Positions 43,475 through 51,150 of a stretch of 64,000 nt of DNA are shown here, one piece after another. Positions within the stretch are counted from its first letter, which is position 1; the number at the start of each line of letters is the position of its first letter. This DNA comes from Bog-473 sp963755495. Lineage in GTDB: Bacteria > Actinomycetota > Acidimicrobiia > Acidimicrobiales > RAAP-2. The notes below the pieces were generated by a model. It was given only the letters and a program-made list of their open reading frames with translations, searched no databases and was not told the DNA's origin. The position numbers and the translations under genes are program-made. The stretch lies in assembly GCA_963755495.1 (NCBI GenBank), contig CAVWJS010000006.1:496001-560000 (forward strand). The letters run 5' to 3'.

Positions 43475-46400
43475 TCATGGCTTGAAGGCGGCGATGGCGG
43501 CAGCCCACGGAGCTGATGACTGGGTCCAGGAATTCGAGATGGGCGACGTCCCGGAGTCAACCTCGTAGGCGCCGAGGCCTTTGTAGACGCCGGAAGTCAT
43601 GGCCGCGCCCGGATACTCGATCAAAGCCGTGAATCCACTGGACGGAGGGGCCGGAGCGGTTGGGTAGGTCGTGCCACCGCCCGAGTAGGCGTCCGAGACG
43701 ATCAGGTCACCGGCCGCAGTGGGGGTGATGGATCCGGCGTTCACCGAGGTACCCGTGCCGCTGTTCGTGCTGGCTCCCTTATCAAAGCTTGTAATGGGTG
43801 GCCATTCGGACACATTGATCAGCTGGTAGTTGCTGTTTCCACCGCTGCAACTCATCGTGGCGGTGACCGTGGTGGTCCCGGCTCCACCAGTCGAATTGAG
43901 TCCATACCAGATCTCGGCATCGCCATCTGTCGCGTTGGCACCGCTCGCCTCTGCAAGATTCCAGGTCACGCCTCCACCGCTCACCGACGACACGGAGCAG
44001 GCCTTCAGTTCGTTGACGATGGAGAGGATCAGGCTGTCGTGGGCGGTGACGTTGCTCCCGAGGGTCACCGAGGGGGACGTAACGTTGCCCTGGGGCGGAG
44101 TGGCCGAAGCCTGCTGCACGAGGTTGAACTGAGCGTTGACTGTAATCGACTGCTGCACCTGCGCCGCTGCGCTGTAGTCAGTGTTGCCAGCCTGATTGGC
44201 GTCGATCACACAGGTTCCCGCTTTCGAGAACGTGATCGATGTTCCGTCCGTACCACTCACGCTGCAGACGCCGGAGCCGCTGGAACTATCGACTTTGAAG
44301 ATCACGGCAATGCCCGAAGCGCCGCCGGTGGCGGAAAGCGTGCCCGGCGTACCCACGGTTCCGGTAGTCGGTCCCGTGTAGGTGATCGTCTGAGTGGCCT
44401 GGGTCACCGTGGCGGATCCGGCCACGTAGCTAAAGGTGTAGTTCGCCGCGACCGCGCCCGAGCAGGAGTTGGCCGTCGAGTAGGTGCCAACCCCGGTGGT
44501 GCCGCTCACCGTGGAGACACACGTGGGCTGGGTGGTGAGCACCGAGTTGGTCTGGCTGTTTTGGAAGCCAGAGTACGAGGCCGTCACCGTCGGCGTGGCG
44601 CCGTAGGGAGTGGAGGTACCCGAGGCCGTCACGGTCACGGCGGCCTGGTTCACCGTGGCGGATCCGGCCACGTAGCTAAAGGTGTAGTTCGCCGCGACCG
44701 CGCCCGAGCAGGAGTTGGCCGTCGAGTAGGTGCCAACCCCGGTGGTGCCATTCACCGTGGAGGTGCACGTCGGCTGGGTGGTGAGCACCGAGTTGGTCTG
44801 GCTGTTCTTGAAGCCCGAGAAACTGGCCACGGTCACGCTCGGGGTGGCGCCGTAGGTGGTGGTGGTCCCCGAGGCCGTGACGGTCACGGCGGCCTGGTTC
44901 ACCGTGGCGGATCCGGCCACGTAGCTAAAGGTGTAGTTGGCCGCCACCGCACCCGAGCAGGAGTTGGCTGTCGAGTAGGTGCCAACCCCGGTGGTGCCGC
45001 TCACCGTGGTGGTGCACGTGGGCTGGGTCGTCAGAACGGTGTTGGTCTGGCTGTTTTTGAAGCCCGAGTAGCTGGCGGTGATGGTGGGTACGGTCCCCCC
45101 ATAGGTCATGGAGCCGCCCGAGGCCGTGACGGTCACGGTGGCCTGGGTCACCGTGGCGGATCCGGCTACGTAGCTGAAGGTGTAGTTCGCCGCCACCGCG
45201 CCCGAGCAGGAGTTGGCCGTCGAGTAGGTGCCAACCCCGGTGGTGCCGCTCACCGTGGAGACACACGTGGGCTGGGTGGTGAGCACCGAGTTGGTCTGGC
45301 TGTTTTGGAAGCCAGAGTACGAGGCCGTCACCGTCGGCGTGGCGCCGTAGGGAGTGGAGGTACCCGAGGCCGTCACGGTCACGGCGGCCTGGTTCACCGT
45401 GGCGGATCCGGCCACGTAGCTAAAGGTGTAGTTCGCCGCGACCGCGCCCGAGCAGGAGTTGGCCGTCGAGTAGGTGCCAACCCCGGTGGTGCCATTCACC
45501 GTGGAGTTGCACGTGGGTTGGGTGGTGAGGTTGGTGTTGTTCTGGCTGTTCTTGAAGCCCGAGAAACTGGCCACGGTCACGCTCGGGGTGGCGCCGTAGG
45601 TGGTGGTGGTCCCCGAGGCCGTGACGGTCACGGCGGCCTGGTTCACCGTGGCGGATCCGGCCACGTAGCTAAAGGTGTAGTTGGCCGCCACCGCACCCGA
45701 GCAGGAGTTGGCTGTCGAGTAGGTGCCAACCCCGGTGGTGCCGCTCACCGTGGTGGTGCACGTGGGCTGGGTCGTCAGAACGGTGTTGGTCTGGCTGTTT
45801 TTGAAGCCCGAGTAGCTGGCGGTGATGGTGGGTACGGTCCCCCCATAGGTCATGGAGCCGCCCGAGGCCGTGACGGTCACGGTGGCCTGGGTCACCGTGG
45901 CGGATCCGGCTACGTAGCTGAAGGTGTAGTTGGCCGCCACCGCGCCCGAGCAGGAGTTGGCCGTCGAGTAGGTGCCAACCCCGGTGGTGCCGCTCACCGT
46001 GGAGACACACGTGGGCTGGGTGGTGAGCACCGAGTTGGTCTGGCTGTTTTGGAAGCCAGAGTACGAGGCCGTCACCGTCGGCGTGGCGCCGTAGGGAGTG
46101 GAGGTACCCGAGGCCGTCACGGTCACGGCGGCCTGGTTCACCGTGGCGGATCCGGCCACGTAGCTAAAGGTGTAGTTCGCCGCGACCGCGCCCGAGCAGG
46201 AGTTGGCCGTCGAGTAGGTGCCAACCCCGGTGGTGCCATTCACCGTGGAGTTGCACGTGGGTTGGGTGGTGAGGTTGGTGTTGTTCTGGCTGTTCTTGAA
46301 GCCCGAGAAACTGGCCACGGTCACGCTCGGGGTGGCGCCGTAGGTGGTGGTGGTCCCCGAGGCCGTGACGGTCACGGTGGCCGGACTCACCGTGGTGGTT

Positions 46401-48316
46401 CCGGCCACGTAGGCGATGGTGTAGTTCGAGTCGATCGCGCCCGAGCAGCTCGAGGCGTAGCTCCCGACCACGGAGGCGCTCGTGGTGTTCGGCACGCACG
46501 TCGGCGGGGTGGTCAGGCTGGACGCAGTGTCCCCGTTGACGAAGGTCGCATAGGTCGGTGTGATCGTCGGTGGAGTCCCGCCATAGGTCATCGAGCCGTT
46601 CGACGCCGTGATAGTGAGGACGGCGTTATTGATCGTCAAGGTGCCGTTCACGAAGGTAAACGTATAGTTGGAAGCCGAGAGCGATCCGATGGCCGCAGTG
46701 ATCGTGTAGGACCCTGCTGGGCTGGTGTGGGTCGCCGTGGTTGTGAGTGACGCCGATCCACTGACAACGCTAATGGTGTCGCCGTTGACGAACCCAGTGA
46801 TGGTGTCGGCGAAGGTCGGGAGCGCGGCGGCGCCGTAGGTCATCGAGGCGGGACTGGCTGTCACCGTGAGGACGGCGTTATTGATCGTCAAGGTGCCGTT
46901 CACGAAGGTAAACGTATAGTTGGAAGCCGAGAGCGATCCGATGGCCGCAGTGATCGTGTAGGACCCTGCTGGGCTGGTGTGGGTCGCCGTGGTTGTGAGT
47001 GACGCCGATCCACTGACAACGCTAATGGTGTCGCCGTTGACGAACCCAGTGATGGTGTCGGCGAAGGTCGGGAGCGCGGCGGCGCCGTAGGTCATCGAGG
47101 CGGGACTGGCTGTCACCGTGAGGACGGCCTTATTGACCGTCACCGATCCCGCCACGTAGGTGAAGGTGTAGTTCGAGTCGACCGCACCCGTGCACGACGA
47201 GGTTTGCGACGATCCTGCGGAGCTAGAACCGGTCGCCGTCGTTGTGCACGTCGGCTGGGTGGTCAGGCTGGACGCAGTGTCCCCGTTGACGAAGGTCGCA
47301 TAGGTCGGTGTGATCGTCGGTGGAGTCCCGCCATAGGTCATCGAGCCGTTCGACGCCGTGATGGTGAGCGGAGCCTTGTTGACCGTCACCGATCCCGCCA
47401 CGTAGGTGAAGGTGTAGTTCGAGTCGACCGCACCCGTGCACGACGAGGTTTGCGACGATCCTGCGGAGCTAGAACCGGTCGCCGTCGTTGTGCACGTCGG
47501 CTGGGTGGTCAGGGTGGACGCAATGTCCCCGTTGACGAAGGTCGCATAGGTCGGTGTGATCGTCGGTGGAGTCCCGCCATAGGTCATCGAGCCGCCCGAC
47601 GCCGTGATGGTGAGCGGAGCCGGACTGACGGCGAGGGAGAGCGACACCGATGCGGCGGTGAATCCGTTTGAGTCCGTCACGGTGAATTGAAGACCTGTCG
47701 TGGTGACGGTTGAAGTGGGGGTCCCGGTGATCGCCCCGGTTGAAGTATTCAAGGTGGCCCACGAAGGCAGGGTCCCCGAGCTGAGTGCCCAATGGGTATA
47801 GGGAGTAGTGCCCCCGGTGGCAGCCAGAGTTGTTGAATAGGACGCGCCGTAGGTACCGCTGGGCAAGGAACTGGTCGTCACCCCTAGCGTGGTGAACGAA
47901 GTCGTGATGGCCGAGGATTGCCAGTTGGTACCGAGGGTCGCTGCAATCGAGAATGAGTAGGAGGTACCAGGGGTGAGGCCAGTTTCTGCGCACGAAGACC
48001 CACTTGACGTACAGGTGATGCCGCCAGGGGTGCTGGTCACTTTGTAGGTCGCTCCGGTGAGCTGACTTCCTGGGTTGGTCCAACCAACGGTAACGGTCGT
48101 AGCGGCGGTTTCGGTGGCAGTGGGTGCCGTGGGTGCCGAGAGCTGGGCGGCCTGGGCCACGGCGTAGTTGGTGGGGTCGAATAGAACACCGACTGTCCAG
48201 TAGGCCATGGCCGCCGCGGCCCCGGCGAGGACAAACCCCAGCACAAAGAGCAGGATGCGGATCGTGATCCCCCGACGAGGCCGCTTGGAGGCTGAGTGCT
48301 TCGGGCGCGTGCTCAT
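43475..48316 (-). CDS. Giant MBG-repeat surface protein (module A)
   Basis: A 1613-aa protein. Residues 1-60 form a basic start and one membrane helix (PRRGITIRILLFVLGFVLAG); about 60-145 is a fibronectin-III-like domain; about 145-235 is a putative Ig (He_PIG-like) domain (GTLPSWATLNTSTGAITGTP). Then follow about 13 MBG-type beta repeats of 78-84 residues (TASGTTTTYGATPSVTVAS, NYTFSYVAGSATVNQA), an Ig-like cap, and a roughly 230-residue C-terminal domain (LNSTGGAGTTTVTATMSC). It is anchored in the membrane and long enough to reach across the envelope, so adhesin or matrix roles are likely. The ATG overlaps the stop of the small SipW-type gene by 4 bases. Confidence 0.92.
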   Translation of the reverse strand: MSTRPKHSASKRPRRGITIRILLFVLGFVLAGAAAAMAYWTVGVLFDPTNYAVAQAAQLSAPTAPTATETAATTVTVGWTNPGSQLTGATYKVTSTPGGITCTSSGSSCAETGLTPGTSYSFSIAATLGTNWQSSAITTSFTTLGVTTSSLPSGTYGASYSTTLAATGGTTPYTHWALSSGTLPSWATLNTSTGAITGTPTSTVTTTGLQFTVTDSNGFTAASVSLSLAVSPAPLTITASGGSMTYGGTPPTITPTYATFVNGDIASTLTTQPTCTTTATGSSSAGSSQTSSCTGAVDSNYTFTYVAGSVTVNKAPLTITASNGSMTYGGTPPTITPTYATFVNGDTASSLTTQPTCTTTATGSSSAGSSQTSSCTGAVDSNYTFTYVAGSVTVNKAVLTVTASPASMTYGAAALPTFADTITGFVNGDTISVVSGSASLTTTATHTSPAGSYTITAAIGSLSASNYTFTFVNGTLTINNAVLTVTASPASMTYGAAALPTFADTITGFVNGDTISVVSGSASLTTTATHTSPAGSYTITAAIGSLSASNYTFTFVNGTLTINNAVLTITASNGSMTYGGTPPTITPTYATFVNGDTASSLTTPPTCVPNTTSASVVGSYASSCSGAIDSNYTIAYVAGTTTVSPATVTVTASGTTTTYGATPSVTVASFSGFKNSQNNTNLTTQPTCNSTVNGTTGVGTYSTANSCSGAVAANYTFSYVAGSATVNQAAVTVTASGTSTPYGATPTVTASYSGFQNSQTNSVLTTQPTCVSTVSGTTGVGTYSTANSCSGAVAANYTFSYVAGSATVTQATVTVTASGGSMTYGGTVPTITASYSGFKNSQTNTVLTTQPTCTTTVSGTTGVGTYSTANSCSGAVAANYTFSYVAGSATVNQAAVTVTASGTTTTYGATPSVTVASFSGFKNSQNNTNLTTQPTCNSTVNGTTGVGTYSTANSCSGAVAANYTFSYVAGSATVNQAAVTVTASGTSTPYGATPTVTASYSGFQNSQTNSVLTTQPTCVSTVSGTTGVGTYSTANSCSGAVAANYTFSYVAGSATVTQATVTVTASGGSMTYGGTVPTITASYSGFKNSQTNTVLTTQPTCTTTVSGTTGVGTYSTANSCSGAVAANYTFSYVAGSATVNQAAVTVTASGTTTTYGATPSVTVASFSGFKNSQTNSVLTTQPTCTSTVNGTTGVGTYSTANSCSGAVAANYTFSYVAGSATVNQAAVTVTASGTSTPYGATPTVTASYSGFQNSQTNSVLTTQPTCVSTVSGTTGVGTYSTANSCSGAVAANYTFSYVAGSATVTQATQTITYTGPTTGTVGTPGTLSATGGASGIAVIFKVDSSSGSGVCSVSGTDGTSITFSKAGTCVIDANQAGNTDYSAAAQVQQSITVNAQFNLVQQASATPPQGNVTSPSVTLGSNVTAHDSLILSIVNELKACSVSSVSGGGVTWNLAEASGANATDGDAEIWYGLNSTGGAGTTTVTATMSCSGGNSNYQLINVSEWPPITSFDKGASTNSGTGTSVNAGSITPTAAGDLIVSDAYSGGGTTYPTAPAPPSSGFTALIEYPGAAMTSGVYKGLGAYEVDSGTSPISNSWTQSSAPWAAAIAAFKP
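44390..46380. repeat. 744-bp higher-order tandem repeats inside the module A giant gene
   Basis: Three kinds of MBG unit follow each other in the order A-B-C and the trio recurs. Matching points lie at 44511, 45255 and 45999, exactly 744 bases (248 codons) apart, with near identity over long stretches. This points to recent duplication or gene conversion, and to a risk of collapse in assembly. Confidence 0.85.
46620..47130. repeat. 252-bp tandem duplication inside the module A giant gene
   Basis: Two units encoding TVTASPASMTYGAAALPTFA, ITGFVNGDTISVVSG and NYTFTFVNGTLTINN are almost identical at the DNA level with an 84-codon period. A related pair with GSMTYGGTPPTITPTYATF follows toward the gene's 5' end. 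Confidence 0.8.
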
Positions 48317-48868
48317 CCCTCGTGCACCGTGATCGTGACGGGAATCTGGAAGGAAGCTCCCTGACAGCCGCTGTTGGAGGACATGGTCATCGACGCCCCG
48401 TTGGTGATGTCGACGTTGGACGTGCTAAGGGCGGGAAGGCTGTATCCGACAAGACCTGACTGAGTAGGAACGGAGACTCCGGAGTTACCCAGAATAAGGC
48501 TGGGTTCTGAGCCGGAGTCGCTCGTGCAGCCGGTCCCGCCTACAACTGCCACTGGGCCGTTCTGAGAGATGCCAGTGATGGTCACGGCATAGCTGTTTGG
48601 GTTGTTCACCGTCAGCCTCAGGTCGGCGCTCGTTCCAGGAAAGAGCTGGGACGTGGGCGTTCCGACCGCAGCCTTGACAGTGACCGATCCGGCAGTCCCG
48701 ACGCTGGCCGCCCCCGACCCAGAATCCCGTGCTCGTGAAGTAGGCGTAGGCCGCACCGCCGCCTAGGCCGAGCACCAGGGCGACGACTGCTCCGAGAACC
48801 AAGGGCATGCGCAGCCAACGCCGAGGACTGATGGCTCGCCGAACGAGAGCAAAGAATGAACGCTTCAC
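48313..48868 (-). CDS. Small SipW/camelysin-like secreted protein (module A), with one +1 frame displacement
   Basis: The N-terminus MKRSFFALVRRAISPRRW, MPLVLGAVVALVLGLGGGAA, YAYFTSTG is the signal form of SipW-dependent TasA/camelysin-type proteins. The frame moves +1 near 48727; after it the sequence reads SGSGAASVGTAGSVTVKA, FPGTSADLRLTVNNPNSYAV and ends GCQGASFQIPVTITVHEG. The paralog at 55059-55580 has all of this in one frame, so the joined 184-aa product is the intended one. It probably forms surface fibres or caps. It overlaps the 88-aa gene upstream and the giant gene downstream by 4 bases each. Confidence 0.82.
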
Positions 48869-49131
48869 AGGGAGACCAGCGCGCAGTCAGTGATCGTGTC
48901 GTCGTAGTAGGCCGCCGCCGTGCCCTTGTAGGAGGACAGGGGTGCGGGCGGATGACAGACGTTCTTGCCCTTGCCACCGACGAAGGTGTTGTAGGTGCCC
49001 GAGCCGAGGTAGATTTGCTCGCTGCCCGTGCAACCGTTGATCATGTTGTTGACCCGACTCGTAATCGTGACGGAAGCTGAAACGTTCAAGGCCGAGTCCG
49101 GGGGCGCGGGGACCGGGATCGTGGTCATCAC
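48865..49131 (-). CDS. Small beta-rich protein opening module A
   Basis: An 88-aa protein, MMTTIPVPAPPDSALNVSAS then VTITSRVNNMINGCTGSEQI and ending DDTITDCALVSL. It has three Cys and no clear signal peptide at this start, so it may be the C-terminal remnant of a longer exported protein corresponding to the 1025-aa protein that opens module B. The stop overlaps the next ATG (ATGA). I know no family. Confidence 0.5.
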   Translation of the reverse strand: MMTTIPVPAPPDSALNVSASVTITSRVNNMINGCTGSEQIYLGSGTYNTFVGGKGKNVCHPPAPLSSYKGTAAAYYDDTITDCALVSL

Positions 49132-49377
49132 TTGGTCACGAGGCTTGAGGCCGCGCTTCGTGGTCCGTTCGACTGCACCACAAAACGCGACGACTCCCTG
49201 ATGTCGTCACGCCCGTCTCCCTTTCCAAAACTCCCTTAGGAGCCCTCGTAAACAGTTTGGACGATTCCAATATGGAGGCACTAGAGGCTTAATCCCTATC
49301 TTCAACTAGACCTGAGGGGGTCCCGTTTGTTGAGCCGCTTGTGGCAGGAGTTGGCCCCGAACAGGCTGAGGAGGCCC

Positions 49378-49495
49378 CATGAAGAGGACCCCCGTCAAGC
49401 CTGGCTGGCTGCCTCGCCCTGTCCCGCGGGTAACGCCCCGAGGACCCTGGGGCTCCCCATTCCCGAAGCAGCGTGGTAGCCGATCTGTTGTGCGT
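49378..49495 (-). ncRNA. Repeated intergenic element, copy 1 (possible structured RNA)
   Basis: About 115 bases similar to 50944-51065. On the minus strand CTGCTTCG pairs with CGAGGCAG; in copy 2 the same arms read CTGCTTTG and CGAAGCAG, so pairing is kept through changes on both sides. Inside, GTCC/GGAC encloses a CGGG/CCCG hairpin. It lies 7 bases past the stop of the 59-aa gene copy B and before module A. The gap 49132-49377 holds nothing else that I can support. Confidence 0.45.
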
Positions 49496-49501
49496 GACGC
49501 T

Positions 49502-49681
49502 CTAAGCCATCGCTGTTGCGCCGATCGACACCGGGTGCGTCCAAAAGGACTCGGCCATGGCTGTTGGGATCACCGGAATGGCTCGGGGTTCAGAGCAGTC
49601 CATCACGACCAGGAAGACGTCGGGGTCGGCCTGGTCGCTCAAGATGTGGAATAGCTGCGTCTGATGCTTGTCTTCCTCCAT
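49502..49681 (-). CDS. 59-aa conserved small protein, copy B
   Basis: A 59-aa protein: MEEDKHQTQLFHILSDQADP, DVFLVVMDCSEPRAIPVIPT, AMAESFWTHPVSIGATAMA. GGAGGGGG lies before the ATG. About 37 of 59 positions equal copy A, including the whole SEPRAIPVIPTAMAES block, and silent changes (CAC/CAT, GAT/GAC, TCC/TCT) show it is coding. The variable last nine residues follow a fixed W-x-HP. The gene sits just upstream of the repeated intergenic element and module A. Function unknown. Confidence 0.75.
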   Translation of the reverse strand: MEEDKHQTQLFHILSDQADPDVFLVVMDCSEPRAIPVIPTAMAESFWTHPVSIGATAMA

Positions 49682-49714
49682 GTTCCCCCTCCTAAATCGT
49701 CATGGCGATTTTGA

Positions 49715-49867
49715 ATTGGCGCCGATCACCGCACTGATAAAACCGTCGTATTCGACGCCATCGGAGGCGGCCACGCCAACATCGCCACCACCATTCGGTA
49801 CTTCCACCTTGACGACCAAGACCTGATGGACGCCGTGAACCGTGCTTTCCCTGCCGACGAGCAGTAG
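49715..49867 (+). pseudogene. C-terminal remnant of a tyrosine recombinase
   Basis: The open stretch has no start codon in context and encodes GGGHANIATTIRYFHLDDQD, LMDAVNRAF and a stop. GHANIATTIRYFHLD matches the last motif of XerC/phage-type integrases, where the His of GH and the Tyr of TTxxYxH are catalytic. Everything upstream (box I Arg, core) is missing. This is a relic of a mobile element between the two surface modules. Confidence 0.65.
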
Positions 49868-50024
49868 TGGCTGGAGAGTGACAAGCCGGGAGGCGTTCGA
49901 ACACGTCGATGCCATTACTAGTGATGCCGAGGCAGTCGAAACGGGCCTTAACCCTCACGGCCGAAATGGAAGCGAGTCGCGTGACCCACGTTTAGGAGTT
50001 CGGTTGCGCCCGAGTGCCGCCCAC

Positions 50025-50516
50025 TCAACTCACGGCATGGACGGCGAGAGGCCCAATGACAGCCAAGAATGCTGTGAGTCCAGCCTCGAACACGTGGGAG
50101 GGAGCTAGCGGGGCTTTTGCTTTCCACCATTTTCGGTTCGCCCTAATCCTCGGGTCCGGGACGCAGATGACCTTGTCTTCACCCAGGAGTTCGAGAACGC
50201 GTTGCTCGTATCGGACCGCCAACGTGAGGTCGCGATAGTTCCGGTCTCGGACGAATGCGATGACGTACCAGGCATGTAGAACAGCCAAGATCAGCCCGGT
50301 TCCCAAGTATCCCCAGAACAGCGACATGTGGTGAAGTTGAGTTCTGTTTGCGTTCGTGATGTGTGTGAGCAGCTCGCCCATGGCAACAAGTTGTGCGCCC
50401 CAGACCCCGAAGGCAATCTTCCACTCGTAGTTGCGCCGGTCCGTAAGTCGCGCACCGGCTCCTTGCCAAAGAGTTAGGAGCGCGTCTATTCGCGAGTAAG
50501 ACTCAGAGGGGGCCAT
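50025..50516 (-). CDS. Membrane protein, unknown
   Basis: A 163-aa protein with hydrophobic segments near residues 32-50, 68-90 and 145-162 and a cytoplasmic-looking basic loop (RDRNYRDLTLAVRYEQRVLE) between the second and third. It resembles small SLATT- or DUF-type membrane proteins only in layout; I do not recognise the family. It lies between the integrase remnant and the 121-aa protein gene. Confidence 0.65.
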   Translation of the reverse strand: MAPSESYSRIDALLTLWQGAGARLTDRRNYEWKIAFGVWGAQLVAMGELLTHITNANRTQLHHMSLFWGYLGTGLILAVLHAWYVIAFVRDRNYRDLTLAVRYEQRVLELLGEDKVICVPDPRIRANRKWWKAKAPLAPSHVFEAGLTAFLAVIGPLAVHAVS

Positions 50517-50534
50517 TCGTTCCTCGATGGTTTG

Positions 50535-50900
50535 TCAATCTTTGGCGGGCCGGATTTCAGGGTAGATGTCGAGCCTGGTTTCCAGCGCCACGAGGTAGTC
50601 CCGGTCGGCCGAGGTCAGCAAAATTCCGCGCTGCCCCTCTTCGGCCCCCAGTAGGTCCGAGGGGTCGCCCAGTTTCTCCAACTCGGGAGTGCCATAGGCC
50701 AGGACGAATGCCGGCGCGAGGTGGAACCAGTCGACCCAGTCCTCGGCCAAGTGGTCGGGAGAGAGGGAACCGTCCAGCAGCGAGCTGGCGCAGAGGCGCA
50801 GCCGCTGAACGGCGTCGAGACTCAGCTGTTCGTCGTCATCGAGGTACTTCAAAAGCCGCTCATCAATGGTGTCGAGGTAGGAGACCAAGAAGTCATTCAT
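50535..50900 (-). CDS. 121-aa acidic protein, intact member of a locally duplicated family
   Basis: MNDFLVSYLDTIDERLLKYL then DDDEQLSLDAVQRLRLCASS, DGSLSPDHLAEDWVDWFHLA and a Leu-rich end. It is soluble, acidic and mostly helical. The ATG at 50900 agrees with the start of the decayed copies; a TTG at 50972 would add 24 residues. Decayed copies lie at 41607-41860, 42126-42171 and 43009-43086, all on the same strand beside module A. The pairing of this family with both giant modules suggests a role in their assembly or control, but the function is unknown. Confidence 0.7.
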   Translation of the reverse strand: MNDFLVSYLDTIDERLLKYLDDDEQLSLDAVQRLRLCASSLLDGSLSPDHLAEDWVDWFHLAPAFVLAYGTPELEKLGDPSDLLGAEEGQRGILLTSADRDYLVALETRLDIYPEIRPAKD

Positions 50901-50943
50901 CAGCGCCCATTCTGACAGGAATATGGCGTCGGAAAGGCTAAAG

Positions 50944-51065
50944 GGGGTCCCAGTGAGGAGGACCACCTTCAAGCCTGTAGCTGCTTCGCCCTATCCCACG
51001 GGTTACACCCGAGGACCCTGGGACTCCCCACTCCCAAAGCAGCGTGGTGCCGATCTGTAGTGCCG
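50944..51065 (-). ncRNA. Repeated intergenic element, copy 2 (possible structured RNA)
   Basis: Partner of 49378-49495, located 86 bases past the stop of the module B giant gene and before the 121-aa gene. The outer stem CTGCTTTG/CGAAGCAG and the inner CGGGT-GTA-ACCCG hairpin are perfect apart from one G-U pair. An alternative is decayed coding sequence: the same frame is open in both copies (TTLLxEWGxPGSSG). Confidence 0.45.
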
Positions 51066-51150
51066 TCACTTGGTTCAACGCCCTCGGCGCAGAGCCAGGT
51101 GTCTCGTGGTTGGTGGCCGCTGAGCCATCCACTGCTGACCTGACCTTTCG

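Noticed and set aside
44039..46750. 903-codon open frame on the plus strand, antisense to the module A giant gene
   Set aside because: It is a shadow of the repeat array: Gly/Arg/His-rich repeating peptide with the same period, no domain features, no ribosome site.
44390..47600. Regular repeats that could suggest a CRISPR array
   Set aside because: Units are 230-250 bp coding modules of one protein, not short repeats with unique spacers. The 16768-16849 array also has no spacers.
49692..49958. Minus-strand frames of 71-88 codons over the integrase remnant
   Set aside because: Trp/Arg-rich sequence antisense to the recognisable recombinase motif; no support for coding.
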